From assembly GCF_003116035.1 (NCBI RefSeq), contig NZ_LGQW01000015.1, forward strand, positions 5,618,244 through 5,682,243: 64,000 nt of DNA. The letters run 5' to 3'. The DNA is from Azospirillum sp. TSH64 (GTDB lineage: Bacteria; Pseudomonadota; Alphaproteobacteria; Azospirillales; Azospirillaceae). The translations under genes were made by a program, and so were the position numbers. The notes beneath the pieces are model-generated. The model worked only from the letters and a program-made list of their open reading frames with translations. It had not been told where the DNA came from and did not search any database. Each line of letters starts with the position of its first letter. Within the stretch, counting starts at the first letter, position 1. Of the stretch, positions 51,628 through 62,817 are shown piece by piece.

Positions 51628-53388
51628 ATGAATATTTTCAAGGCCTTCGAGACCGATATTCGCAAGCTGCTGGAAGAGCTGGCCGCCGAGGGTGCGATCC
51701 CCGCCGGGCTGGACAGCAGCCGTCTGACGGTCGAGCCGCCGCGCGAGGCCTCGCATGGCGACCTGTCCACCAACGCCGCGATGATCCTGGCGAAGCCGGC
51801 GAAGATGGCGCCGCGCGCCCTGGCGGAGCTGCTGGTCGCCAAGCTGAAGGGCCGCGCCGACGTGGCGTCGGTCGAGATCGCCGGTCCGGGCTTCGTCAAC
51901 CTGCGCCTGACGCCGGACGTCTGGCGTGACCGCATCCGCGACGTGCTGACCGCCGGCACCGCCTATGGCGATAGCGCGCTGGGAGCCGGGACTCCGGTCA
52001 ATGTGGAGTATGTGTCGGCCAACCCGACCGGCCCGCTGCATGCCGCCCATGGCCGCGGCGCCGTGTTCGGCGACGCGCTGGCGGCACTGCTGCAGAAGGC
52101 CGGCTATGCCGTCACCCGCGAATACTACATCAACGATGCCGGCGCGCAGGTCGACGTGCTGGGCCGCTCCACCTTCATCCGCTACCGCGAGGTGCTGGGC
52201 GAGCAGGTCGGCGAGATCCCGGCCGGCCTCTATCCCGGCGAGTACCTGAAGGAGGTCGGCCAGGCGCTGGCCGAGCGCGACGGCAACCGCTGGGTCGGCA
52301 CCGACGAGTCCGAATGGCTGCCGGCCTGCCGCGACTTCGCCATCGGCATGATCATGGGCTGGATCCGCGAGGATCTGGGCGCCCTTGGCGTCACGATGGA
52401 CGTCTACAGCAGCGAGCGCGCCCTGGTGACGGCGGGGGCCGTCCAGACGGCGCTGGCGGCGCTGGAGGAACGCGGCCTGATCTACACCGGCGTGCTGGAG
52501 CCGCCGAAGGGCAAGAAGCCCGACGATTGGGAGCCGCGCCCGCAGACCCTGTTCAAGTCCAGCGACTTCGGCGACGACGTCGACCGGCCGCTTAAGAAGT
52601 CCGACGGCTCCTTCACCTATTTCGCCAACGACATCGCCTATCACTATGACAAGTACCGGCGCGGTGCTGCGTCGCTGATCGACGTGCTGGGCGCCGACCA
52701 TGGCGGCTACGTCAAGCGCATGCAGGCGGCGACGCGGGCGATCTCCGGCGGCGAGGCCGAACTGGACGTGAAGCTGTGCCAGCTGGTCCATCTGATGCAG
52801 AACGGCCAGCCGGTGAAGATGTCCAAGCGCGCCGGCACCTTCGTGACGCTGCGCGACGTCATCGATCAGGTCGGCCGGGATGTCGTCCGCTTCATCATGC
52901 TGACCCGCCGCAACGACCAGACGCTGGACTTCGACTTCGCCAAGGTGACGGAGCAGTCGAAGGACAACCCGGTCTTCTACGTGCAGTACGCCCACGCCCG
53001 CTGCCGCTCGGTGCTGCGCCATGCCGCGACCGCCCTGCCGCAGCTGGACCAGACGCCGGCCTCGCTCGCCGCCGCGGCCAACCTCGCCCGGCTGGACAGC
53101 GAAGAGGAGATGGCGCTCGCCAAGCGTATGGCCACCTGGCCGCGCGTGGTCGAGGCGGCGGCCGAAGCGCATGAGCCGCACCGCATCGCCTTCTTCCTCT
53201 ACGACCTCGCCAGCGACTTCCACGCTCTGTGGAACCGGGGCCGCGACGATGCCTCGCTGCGCTTCCTGATCGAGGGCGATGCGGAGCTGACGACGGCCCG
53301 TCTGGCGCTGATCGCCGCGGTGGCGACGGTCATCGCCTCGGGCCTGTCGGTGATGGGCGTGGAACCGGTGGAGGAATTGCGTTCATGA
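51628..53388 (+). CDS. argS: Arginyl-tRNA synthetase
   Basis: Class I synthetase that charges tRNA-Arg. The 586-aa protein has the HIGH-type motif in SANPTGPLHAAHGRGAV (about residues 130-145), the KMSKR motif in PVKMSKRAG near residue 396, and a C-terminal DALR anticodon-binding domain (ANLARLDSEEEMALAKRM). The length is normal. It follows dgt by 58 bp and ends with an ATGA overlap onto the SPOR gene, so the two are cotranslated. Confidence 0.97.
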   Translation: MNIFKAFETDIRKLLEELAAEGAIPAGLDSSRLTVEPPREASHGDLSTNAAMILAKPAKMAPRALAELLVAKLKGRADVASVEIAGPGFVNLRLTPDVWRDRIRDVLTAGTAYGDSALGAGTPVNVEYVSANPTGPLHAAHGRGAVFGDALAALLQKAGYAVTREYYINDAGAQVDVLGRSTFIRYREVLGEQVGEIPAGLYPGEYLKEVGQALAERDGNRWVGTDESEWLPACRDFAIGMIMGWIREDLGALGVTMDVYSSERALVTAGAVQTALAALEERGLIYTGVLEPPKGKKPDDWEPRPQTLFKSSDFGDDVDRPLKKSDGSFTYFANDIAYHYDKYRRGAASLIDVLGADHGGYVKRMQAATRAISGGEAELDVKLCQLVHLMQNGQPVKMSKRAGTFVTLRDVIDQVGRDVVRFIMLTRRNDQTLDFDFAKVTEQSKDNPVFYVQYAHARCRSVLRHAATALPQLDQTPASLAAAANLARLDSEEEMALAKRMATWPRVVEAAAEAHEPHRIAFFLYDLASDFHALWNRGRDDASLRFLIEGDAELTTARLALIAAVATVIASGLSVMGVEPVEELRS

Positions 53389-54458
53389 AGTACGACGGCG
53401 ACGTCAACTACGCGGCCAATCCCTATGGGATGCCGCCCCGACAGTCCGCGAACAGGCGCGGGCTGCTGGCGCTCGGCTTCGCCGTGGTCGGCGTCGTGAC
53501 GTTCGCCGGTGCGGCGGTGGTCGGGCTGCGCGGCCCGTCGCGGCTGTCCGGCGACGGGCCGCCGCTGCTGACCGCGGAGGCCGGCCCGTCCAAGGCCCGT
53601 CCCGACCAGCCGGGCGGGATGGAGGTGCCGCACCAGGACATCCTGGCCTATGAGCGGCTGCGCGACCATGACGGCGGCCGCGGCAATCAGGTGGAGCGGC
53701 TGCTGCCGCCGCCGGAGGTGCCGCTGCCGCGTCCGGTGGTGACGCCGCAGATGCCGGCCGTGGTGCCGCTGCCCTCGGTGCCGTCGGTGGCCCAACTGCC
53801 GCCGGGCGCCACCGCCACCGTGCCGCGCGACACTGTCGCCGCGGCGGTCGCGGCGGCGGCTCCGCTGGCAGCGCTGGAACCGGTGCCGGCTCTGCCCGCC
53901 GCCACGCCGACGGCGGCCGTTCCGGCCCCGGCGGTGCAGGCCCCGGCTGCCCAGACTCCGCCCAGCGTCGCCGCCAAGCCGCAACAGGCCCCGGCCAAGC
54001 CGGCCCCTGCTCCGCAGCAGCAGGTCGCGTCGGTCGCCAAGCCTCCGGCGCCGCCGGCAGCAGCGCCTGCCCAGCAGAACGCCGCTCCGTCGATGGGGCA
54101 GCTGATCGCCAAGCTGGAAGCCGCGTCCCTGCCGGCCGCTCCGGCCAAGGCCGCTCCCCAGCCGGCGAAGCCCGCTCCCGCAACCGCCTCCGCTCCTGCG
54201 GCCGGCGGCGGCAGCGGCTGGCGTGTCCAGCTGGCGTCGGTGCGCAGCGAGGGCGAGGCCGCGGCCGAATGGCGCCGCCTTGCCGGCCGTCACCCCGACG
54301 CGCTCGGCGGGTTGTCGATGCAGGTCGCCAGGGTCGATCTGGGCGAGAAGGGCATCTTCTATCGGGTGCAGGGCGCCGGCGCCGACGAGGCGCGGGCCAA
54401 GTCGGCCTGCGCCCAGCTGCGCGCGCAAAATGTGGGGTGTGTGGTTGTCCGTCCCTGA
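53385..54458 (+). CDS. SPOR-domain membrane protein
   Basis: A 357-aa bitopic protein: a cytoplasmic N-terminus, one membrane helix at about 26-47 (GLLALGFAVVGVVTFAGAAVVG), a long Pro/Ala-rich periplasmic linker (about 100-270) and a C-terminal SPOR domain (WRVQLASVRSEGEAAAEWRRL; FYRVQGAGADEARAKSACAQLRAQNVGC). SPOR domains bind denuded septal peptidoglycan, so a role at division is likely. The start overlaps the argS stop, and the end overlaps or abuts nagZ, a peptidoglycan-recycling gene. Confidence 0.92.
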   Translation: MKYDGDVNYAANPYGMPPRQSANRRGLLALGFAVVGVVTFAGAAVVGLRGPSRLSGDGPPLLTAEAGPSKARPDQPGGMEVPHQDILAYERLRDHDGGRGNQVERLLPPPEVPLPRPVVTPQMPAVVPLPSVPSVAQLPPGATATVPRDTVAAAVAAAAPLAALEPVPALPAATPTAAVPAPAVQAPAAQTPPSVAAKPQQAPAKPAPAPQQQVASVAKPPAPPAAAPAQQNAAPSMGQLIAKLEAASLPAAPAKAAPQPAKPAPATASAPAAGGGSGWRVQLASVRSEGEAAAEWRRLAGRHPDALGGLSMQVARVDLGEKGIFYRVQGAGADEARAKSACAQLRAQNVGCVVVRP

Positions 54459-54492
54459 TTTTTCCGGCCCTGATTCTTTGGGTTCCGATTCG

Positions 54493-55533
54493 GTGAGTTC
54501 CATCCAGGTCTCCCACCCGCGCGCGGTCGTCTTCGGCTGCGCCGGGCTGGAGGTGACGGCCGACGAGGCCGCCTTCTTCCGCGATGCCGATCCGCTCGGC
54601 TTCATCCTGTTCCGCCGCAATTGCGACAGCCGCGACCAGATGCGCCGGCTGGTCGACGATCTGCGCGCCAGCGTCGGCCGGGCGGACGCCCCGGTCCTGA
54701 TCGACCAGGAGGGTGGCCGGGTCGCCCGCATGCGCCCGCCGCATTGGCCGGCCCATCCGCCGATGGGCGTGATCGGCGCGCTTGGCGAACGCGATGCCGC
54801 CGCCGGGCATGAAGCAGCCTGGATCAACGGCCGGCTGCTCGCCCATATGCTGACGGAGGTCGGCATCACGGTGGATTGCGCGCCGGTCTGCGACGTTCCG
54901 GTCGAGGGCGCACACGACATCATCGGCGACCGTGCCTTCTCGCGCGACCCGGCCTTGGTGATCGACCTCGCCCGCGCCACCGCCAATGGGCTGCTGGCCG
55001 GCGGCGTGCTGCCGGTGATCAAGCACATCCCCGGCCATGGCCGCGCCTTCACCGACAGCCATGCCGAGCTGCCGGTGGTCGAGGCCGGCCGCGCGGCGCT
55101 GGAGGCCACCGATTTCGCCCCCTTCCGCGCGCTGGCCGACCTGCCGCTGGCGATGGTGGCCCATGTGGTGCTGAAGGCCATCGACCCGACCGCCCCGGCC
55201 AGCACCTCGGCCATCGTGGTGCGCGAGGTGGTGCGCGGGCCGTCCATCGGTTTCGCCGGCCTGCTGTTCAGCGACGATTTGTCGATGAACGCGTTGCGGG
55301 GCGACCCGAGGACGCGGGCCGAAGCGGTGCTGGCGGCCGGCATGGATGTCGTGCTCCACTGCAACGGCGATCTGGCCGAGATGCGGTCGATCCTCGGTGC
55401 CGTTCCGCTCTTGAGCGGGGTGGCGGCGGAGCGCTGGGCGCGGGCGGACGCGATGCGCCATGCGCCGGAGGCGGCGGACATCGCTGCATTGACCAACCGG
55501 CTGGCCGAGCTTCTCGGCACGGCTGAGACCTGA
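54493..55533 (+). CDS. nagZ: Beta-N-acetylhexosaminidase
   Basis: Glycoside hydrolase family 3 enzyme that removes GlcNAc from imported anhydro-muropeptides in cell-wall recycling. The protein has IDQEGGRVARM, VIKHIPGHGRAFTDSHAELP with the catalytic His, and FAGLLFSDDLSMNAL with the nucleophile Asp. The GTG at 54493 gives 346 aa, the usual length; an ATG at 54430, overlapping the SPOR gene, is the alternative. An AmpG-like importer is encoded at 7012-8376. It is followed 16 bp on by the site-2 protease gene. Confidence 0.95.
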   Translation: MSSIQVSHPRAVVFGCAGLEVTADEAAFFRDADPLGFILFRRNCDSRDQMRRLVDDLRASVGRADAPVLIDQEGGRVARMRPPHWPAHPPMGVIGALGERDAAAGHEAAWINGRLLAHMLTEVGITVDCAPVCDVPVEGAHDIIGDRAFSRDPALVIDLARATANGLLAGGVLPVIKHIPGHGRAFTDSHAELPVVEAGRAALEATDFAPFRALADLPLAMVAHVVLKAIDPTAPASTSAIVVREVVRGPSIGFAGLLFSDDLSMNALRGDPRTRAEAVLAAGMDVVLHCNGDLAEMRSILGAVPLLSGVAAERWARADAMRHAPEAADIAALTNRLAELLGTAET

Positions 55534-55549
55534 CGGACGGGAGCGGACG

Positions 55550-56227
55550 ATGGAGGAATGGATCTTCCAGGTGACGGCCGTGGCCCTGCCGGCCATCCTC
55601 GCCATCACACTGCACGAGGCGGCGCACGGCTTCGTCGCCTGGCGGCTGGGTGACGACACCGCCTATCGGCTGGGGCGCGTCACCTTCAACCCGATCCGCC
55701 ACATCGACCCGTTCGGCACCGTGCTGCTGCCGGCGCTGATGTATTTCACCACCGGCTTCGTCTTCGGCTGGGCCAAGCCGGTGCCGGTCAATTTCGCCCG
55801 GCTGGACCATCCGCGCCGCGACATGGTGTGGGTGGCGCTGGCCGGTCCGGGGACCAACTTCCTGCTGGCGGTGGCGTCGGCGGTGATCTGGCGGCTGGTC
55901 AATCCCGAGAACAGCTATATCGAGCTGTGGATCCGCTCCGCCGCCGAGGTCTCGGTGCTGGTCAACGTCATCCTGATGGTGTTCAACCTGATCCCGCTGC
56001 CGCCGCTGGACGGCGGGCGCGTCGCGGTCGGCATCCTGCCCGATTTCCTGGCGGTGCCGCTGGCGAAGCTGGAGCGCGTCGGTCTGCTGATCCTGATGGC
56101 GGCCTTCTTCCTGCTGCCGATGCTGGGGCGCCAGATCGGCATGGACCTCAGCGTCATGCATTGGGTGCTGGGTCCGCCCGTCGATGCGGTGATCGATTTC
56201 ATCCGCGTCCTGACCGGCAACGACTGA
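55550..56227 (+). CDS. Site-2 protease family (M50) membrane metalloprotease
   Basis: A 225-aa intramembrane zinc protease of the short type. The metal site is H22-E23-x2-H26 in LHEAAHGF within the first helix; the third ligand Asp is in LPPLDGGRVAVG. It has about six helices and FGWAKPVPVNFARL, a stretch shared by the group. No PDZ domain is present. Short M50 proteins of this kind are found next to scpA in many bacteria, as here (11 bp gap); their substrates are unknown. Confidence 0.93.
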   Translation: MEEWIFQVTAVALPAILAITLHEAAHGFVAWRLGDDTAYRLGRVTFNPIRHIDPFGTVLLPALMYFTTGFVFGWAKPVPVNFARLDHPRRDMVWVALAGPGTNFLLAVASAVIWRLVNPENSYIELWIRSAAEVSVLVNVILMVFNLIPLPPLDGGRVAVGILPDFLAVPLAKLERVGLLILMAAFFLLPMLGRQIGMDLSVMHWVLGPPVDAVIDFIRVLTGND

Positions 56228-56238
56228 TAGGGTAATCG

Positions 56239-57072
56239 ATGGCCGATCTGCTGGCCGGGCGTGAGGCCGACACCTCAGCAATCGCGGAGGGGTCGGCATC
56301 CGAACAGCTGTTGCTGGTTCTGGACGGCTTCGAGGGGCCGCTCGACATGCTGCTGGCGCTGGGGCGCGACCAGAAGGTCGACCTGACGCGCATCTCGATC
56401 CTGGAACTGGCCGACCAGTATCTCCGCTTCGTGGCGGAGGCGCGGAAGGTGAGGCTGGAGCTGGCCGCCGACTATCTGGTGATGGCGGCATGGCTGGCCT
56501 ACCTGAAGTCGCGGCTGCTGCTGCCCGAACCGGAGGGAGAGGAACCGTCCGGCGAGGACATGGCCGCCGCACTCGCCTTCCAGCTCCAGCGGCTGGAGGC
56601 GATGAAGGGCGTCGCCGAAAAGCTGTTTGCCCGTCCGCGGCTGGGCATCGAAATCCATCCGCGAGGCGCGCCGGAGGATTTGGATCTGCGCCGCAAGTCG
56701 GTCTACGAGGTCACGCTGTTCGACTTGCTGCGCGCCTATGGCCAGCAGCGCGCCCGCAAGGAATCCGGCGTCCTGCACATCGCCCCGGTCCGCCTCTATT
56801 CGATGGAGGAGGCGGTGCGGCGCCTGTCATCCCTGCTCGGCCGCATGCCGGACTGGGCGACGCTGGCGAGCTTCCTGCCGGGCGGCGAGGGCGGCGGCGG
56901 GCTGCTGACCCGTTCGGCGCTCGCCGCGCATTTCGCCGCCACGCTGGAGCTGGCCAAGGCCGGCCGGGTCGAACTGCGCCAGGAGGGCGCCTTCGCCCCG
57001 CTCTATGTCCGCGGGCGGGCGGCCGGTTCCCAGGACGGCGACATTTCGGAAGAAGCGCAATCGAATGATTAA
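56239..57072 (+). CDS. scpA: Segregation and condensation protein A
   Basis: Kleisin subunit of the SMC-ScpAB condensin that organises the chromosome. The 277-aa protein has the N-terminal LVLDGFEGPLDMLLALGRDQKVDLTRISI, ADYLVMAAWLAYLKSRLLLPEPE, and a winged-helix C-terminus. The stop overlaps the scpB start by 8 bp, which keeps the two partners in balance. Smc is not in the window. Confidence 0.96.
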   Translation: MADLLAGREADTSAIAEGSASEQLLLVLDGFEGPLDMLLALGRDQKVDLTRISILELADQYLRFVAEARKVRLELAADYLVMAAWLAYLKSRLLLPEPEGEEPSGEDMAAALAFQLQRLEAMKGVAEKLFARPRLGIEIHPRGAPEDLDLRRKSVYEVTLFDLLRAYGQQRARKESGVLHIAPVRLYSMEEAVRRLSSLLGRMPDWATLASFLPGGEGGGGLLTRSALAAHFAATLELAKAGRVELRQEGAFAPLYVRGRAAGSQDGDISEEAQSND

Positions 57073-57682
57073 GGAAGTCACAGACGCCCAGGAGGCAGAG
57101 GCCCGCATCGGTAAGCTGCGCCTGCTGGAAGCCCTGCTGTTCGCCTCAAGCGATCCGCTGGACGAGGAGACGCTGGCCGGCCGCATCGGGCCGGAGGTCG
57201 GCCTGCTGCTGGAGGAACTGCGCGCCCATTACGCCCCGCGCGGCGTCACCCTGGTGTGCACCGGCGGCGGCTGGGCCTTCCGCACCGCGGTCGATCTGGC
57301 GCCGGAGCTGCGGCGCGAGGAGGAGGTGTCGCGCAAGCTGTCCCGCGCCGCCATCGAGACGCTGGCGATCATCGCCTACCACCAGCCGGTGACCCGCGGC
57401 GAGATCGAATCCATCCGCGGTGTCGCGACCAGCAAGGGCACGCTGGACCTGCTGATGGAGCATGGCTGGATCCGGCCGGGCAAGCGGCGGGAGACGCCGG
57501 GCCGGCCGCTGACCTGGATCACCACCGACCATTTCCTCGATCATTTCGGGCTGGAGAGCTTGCGCGACCTGCCCAGCGTCGACGAGCTGCGCGCCGCCGG
57601 CTTGCTCGACAGCCGTCCGGTGCTGCTGGGTCTGGGGGCGACGGCCGACGACAGTGCCCTGGACACGGGCGACGAGACGTAA
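57065..57682 (+). CDS. scpB: Segregation and condensation protein B
   Basis: Winged-helix dimer that binds ScpA in the SMC complex. The 205-aa protein has LLEALLFASSDPLDEETLAGRI at the start and SRAAIETLAIIAYHQPVTRGEIESIRGV, the most conserved ScpB stretch, followed by GRPLTWITTDHFLDHFGLESL. It begins at ATG 57065 inside the end of scpA. A 161-bp gap before tatA probably carries the tat promoter. Confidence 0.96.
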   Translation: MIKEVTDAQEAEARIGKLRLLEALLFASSDPLDEETLAGRIGPEVGLLLEELRAHYAPRGVTLVCTGGGWAFRTAVDLAPELRREEEVSRKLSRAAIETLAIIAYHQPVTRGEIESIRGVATSKGTLDLLMEHGWIRPGKRRETPGRPLTWITTDHFLDHFGLESLRDLPSVDELRAAGLLDSRPVLLGLGATADDSALDTGDET

Positions 57683-57843
57683 GCCGCAGGCGACCGCTTG
57701 GTTTTTCTCCGGCACCTGAGCGAATTCCCGTGAAACCTCAATGACAACCGGTTAAGGATGGTGGGGGCAACGTTGCGGCACCCCGGCCTTTCTGCCATAG
57801 TGCCGGCCCGCCGCAAAGGCCGTTCAAACGTGATAGGCGCGCC

Positions 57844-58098
57844 ATGGGTTCTTTCAGCATCTGGCACTGGATCATCGTTCTTCTGATCGTTCTTCTGCTG
57901 TTCGGCGCCGGTAAGTTGCCGAAGGTGATGGGCGATCTCGCCAAGGGCGTGAAGTCCTTCAAGGCGGGGCTGCAGGACGACAGCGACGATGCAACTCCGG
58001 GCGCCAACGCCAAGACCATCCCGAACCAGCCCGCCCCGAACCAGCCGGCCAACACGGCCGAAGCCGTGGCCAAGAAGGACGAGGCGGTCCGCAGCTGA
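57844..58098 (+). CDS. tatA: Sec-independent protein translocase subunit TatA
   Basis: Pore-forming subunit of the twin-arginine export system. The 84-aa protein has a short N-terminal membrane helix (IWHWIIVLLIVLLLFGAGKLP) ending in the F-G hinge, an amphipathic helix (LAKGVKSFKAGLQDD) and a polar tail rich in Asn, Pro and Ala. It is the first of tatABC. Confidence 0.96.
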   Translation: MGSFSIWHWIIVLLIVLLLFGAGKLPKVMGDLAKGVKSFKAGLQDDSDDATPGANAKTIPNQPAPNQPANTAEAVAKKDEAVRS

Positions 58099-58173
58099 CC
58101 GGCAGGCGCGCGGCCGTCTCTTCCCGAGCGCCGCACGCCATCCTGCCCACCGCATTCGTGAAGCCGGAAGAAC

Positions 58174-58725
58174 ATGTTCGACATCGCTTGGTCCGAACTG
58201 ATGGTGATCGCCGTCATCGCCCTTGTGGTCATTGGACCCAAGGATCTGCCCAAGGCGATCTTCACGCTCGGCAAATGGGTGCGCAAGGCGCGGGTCGTCG
58301 CCCGCGAATTCCAGACCCACATCGACGACATGATGCGGGAAACCGAGTTGGACGAGCTTCGCAAGGAAGCGCTGAAGACCCGCGACCTGAACATCAAGAA
58401 GATGATGGAGGACACCATCGACCCGAAGGGGGAGGTGGGCAAGGCCTTCGACGCCAAGGAATTCGACACGGGTCTGAACGGCCATGCCGGCAGCACGCCG
58501 GAACCGGACCTGCCGCAGGCGCCGACCCCGGTTCCATCCCCGGCTGCTCCGGCCGTGACGGACAACGTGGGGCCGGCCGGCGCGCCATCCCCGATCACAA
58601 CGTCGCCGATCACGATCGCTCCGATCGCCACCGAATCCGCTTCGCCGGCCCCGGTGCCGCAGCCCGCTCCGGCCCCGCGGCCGGACGCCGTGGCCGCAGC
58701 CCAGCCGACCGACAAGCAGACCTGA
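58174..58725 (+). CDS. tatB: Sec-independent protein translocase subunit TatB
   Basis: Receptor-complex subunit that works with TatC to bind twin-arginine signal peptides. The 183-aa protein starts MFDIAWSELMVIAVIALVVIGPKDLPKAI, the TatB signature with its Glu in the membrane helix and the G-P hinge, followed by a long amphipathic helix and a Pro/Ala-rich tail. It lies 75 bp after tatA and 15 bp before tatC. Confidence 0.96.
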   Translation: MFDIAWSELMVIAVIALVVIGPKDLPKAIFTLGKWVRKARVVAREFQTHIDDMMRETELDELRKEALKTRDLNIKKMMEDTIDPKGEVGKAFDAKEFDTGLNGHAGSTPEPDLPQAPTPVPSPAAPAVTDNVGPAGAPSPITTSPITIAPIATESASPAPVPQPAPAPRPDAVAAAQPTDKQT

Positions 58726-58740
58726 AGACAAAGACGGCCC

Positions 58741-59529
58741 ATGACCGGCGATACGCAGCAGGACGAACTCGAAGACAGCAAGATGCCGCTGATCGATCAT
58801 CTGATCGAGCTGCGGAACCGGCTGATGTGGGCAATCGGCGCAATCCTGATCGCCTTCCTGCTGTGCTATGCGGTGTCGGACAAGATCTACAATTTCCTGG
58901 TCCAGCCGCTGGCCGACATCCTGGCGGGGCAGGGGCGCCGGATGATCTACACCGGCCTGACCGAAGCCTTCTTCACCTATGTGAAGGTGGCGTTCTGGGC
59001 CGGCTGCTTCATCTCCTTCCCGGTGATCGCCAGCCAGATCTGGATGTTCGTGGCGCCCGGCCTCTACAAGCATGAGCGCAAGGCGTTCCTGCCCTTCCTG
59101 ATCGCCACCCCGGTGATGTTCCTGACCGGCGCCGGCATCGTCTATTACTTCATCTTCCCGATGGCCTGGCGCTTCTTCCTGGGCTTCGAGTTCCACCCGG
59201 ACGGCAGCAACGCCCTGCCCATCGAATTCGAGGCGCGCGTCGGCGAATACCTGCATCTGGTGATGTCGCTGATCTTCGCCTTCGGCATCGCCTTCCAACT
59301 GCCGGTGCTGCTGACCCTGCTGGTCCGCGTCGGCATCATCAGCACCGACGCCCTGGCGTCGAAGCGCCGCTACGCCATCGTCGGCGCCTTCATCGCCGCC
59401 GCGGTCCTGACCCCGCCCGACGTCATCAGCCAGGTCAGCCTGGCGCTGCCGCTGATTGCGCTCTACGAGATCGCGATCATCATCGGGCGCCGGATCGAAA
59501 AGGCACGGGCCGCCGCGGAAGCCGAGTGA
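58741..59529 (+). CDS. tatC: Sec-independent protein translocase subunit TatC
   Basis: Six-helix core of the Tat translocase. The 262-aa protein carries the cytoplasmic KMPLIDHLIELRNRLMWAIGA start, FFTYVKVAFWAGCFISFPVIASQIWMFVAPGLYKHERKAFLPF, and VLTPPDVISQVSLALPLIALYE, the late conserved loop and helix. It closes the tat operon; a palindromic region follows before alaS. Confidence 0.97.
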   Translation: MTGDTQQDELEDSKMPLIDHLIELRNRLMWAIGAILIAFLLCYAVSDKIYNFLVQPLADILAGQGRRMIYTGLTEAFFTYVKVAFWAGCFISFPVIASQIWMFVAPGLYKHERKAFLPFLIATPVMFLTGAGIVYYFIFPMAWRFFLGFEFHPDGSNALPIEFEARVGEYLHLVMSLIFAFGIAFQLPVLLTLLVRVGIISTDALASKRRYAIVGAFIAAAVLTPPDVISQVSLALPLIALYEIAIIIGRRIEKARAAAEAE

Positions 59530-59553
59530 CCGGCGGCAACGCGCCCGCAGCAT

Positions 59554-59595
59554 TTTGCCAGTGGCTGCATGCAGTGGCGATTCGCCACTGGCAAA
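59554..59595 (+). promoter_or_regulatory. Alternative hairpins upstream of alaS
   Basis: TTTGCCAGTGGC (59554-59565) pairs perfectly with GCCACTGGCAAA (59584-59595). A second copy of CAGTGGC at 59572-59578 pairs with the same right arm to form a tighter inner stem, CAGTGGCGA with TTCGCCACTG. The two hairpins exclude each other. The site is 24 bp after tatC and about 120 bp before the alaS start, so it could end the tat transcript or regulate alaS. Confidence 0.7.
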
Positions 59596-59713
59596 TTACC
59601 TGCGTTGACCTAGGGTAATAATCCGTCCGTCATGGACATGCCGCCATTCTCGCGCTAAAAGCACGGTTCGGCCAACAAAAGGGCCTCAGCCGCGCACCCG
59701 GAGCCTTGACCGT

Positions 59714-62383
<2,670 letters not shown>

Positions 62384-62397
62384 TCCCATAGACACCC

Positions 62398-62427
62398 GGC
62401 CCCCGGAGCGATCCGGGGGCCGTTTTT
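62398..62427 (+). terminator. Intrinsic terminator of alaS
   Basis: A perfect 10-bp stem, GGCCCCCGGA / TCCGGGGGCC, around a GCGA loop, followed by GTTTTT. It lies 15 bp after the alaS stop. Confidence 0.93.
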
Positions 62428-62456
62428 CTATTCGTGCCGTCTTCAAAGGTCCGGCG

Positions 62457-62789
62457 ATGGAACTTCCGACTCTTCCCTTCACCGTGACCGACTGGTCCGC
62501 CGTTCCCGTCACCGAACATCCGGGCGAGACCGGGCTTGCCCGCTGGCGCAGCTTCCATTCCGGCGAATTGCGGGTGCGGCTGGTCGAATACACGCCGGGC
62601 TATCTGGCCGACCATTGGTGCGACCGCGGACATGTGCTGTTCGTGGTCAGCGGCGAGCTGATCACCGAGCTGAAGGACGGCCGCCGCTTCGTCCTGAGCG
62701 CGGGCATGAGCTATCAGGTGTCCGATTTCGGCGACCATCCGCACCGGTCATCGACCGAAATCGGCGCCACTCTGTTTATCGTGGATTGA
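62457..62789 (+). CDS. Small cupin-fold protein, DHCW-motif type
   Basis: A 110-aa single-domain cupin. The segment LADHWCDRGHVLFVVSGELITEL carries the D-H-x-C and downstream His metal-ligand pattern of the DHCW cupin family, and LSAGMSYQVSDFGDHPHRSSTEIG provides the second motif. Ligand and reaction are unknown. It lies between the alaS terminator and the MoxR gene; 28 bp separate it from the latter, so the two may be cotranscribed. Confidence 0.87.
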   Translation: MELPTLPFTVTDWSAVPVTEHPGETGLARWRSFHSGELRVRLVEYTPGYLADHWCDRGHVLFVVSGELITELKDGRRFVLSAGMSYQVSDFGDHPHRSSTEIGATLFIVD

Positions 62790-62817
62790 AACGTCTTCGC
62801 TTGAGGGAGCCTAATCC

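Noticed and set aside
59530..59713. T-box leader for alaS
   Set aside because: No T-box consensus or specifier loop is seen, and T-boxes are not expected in this group; only competing hairpins remain.
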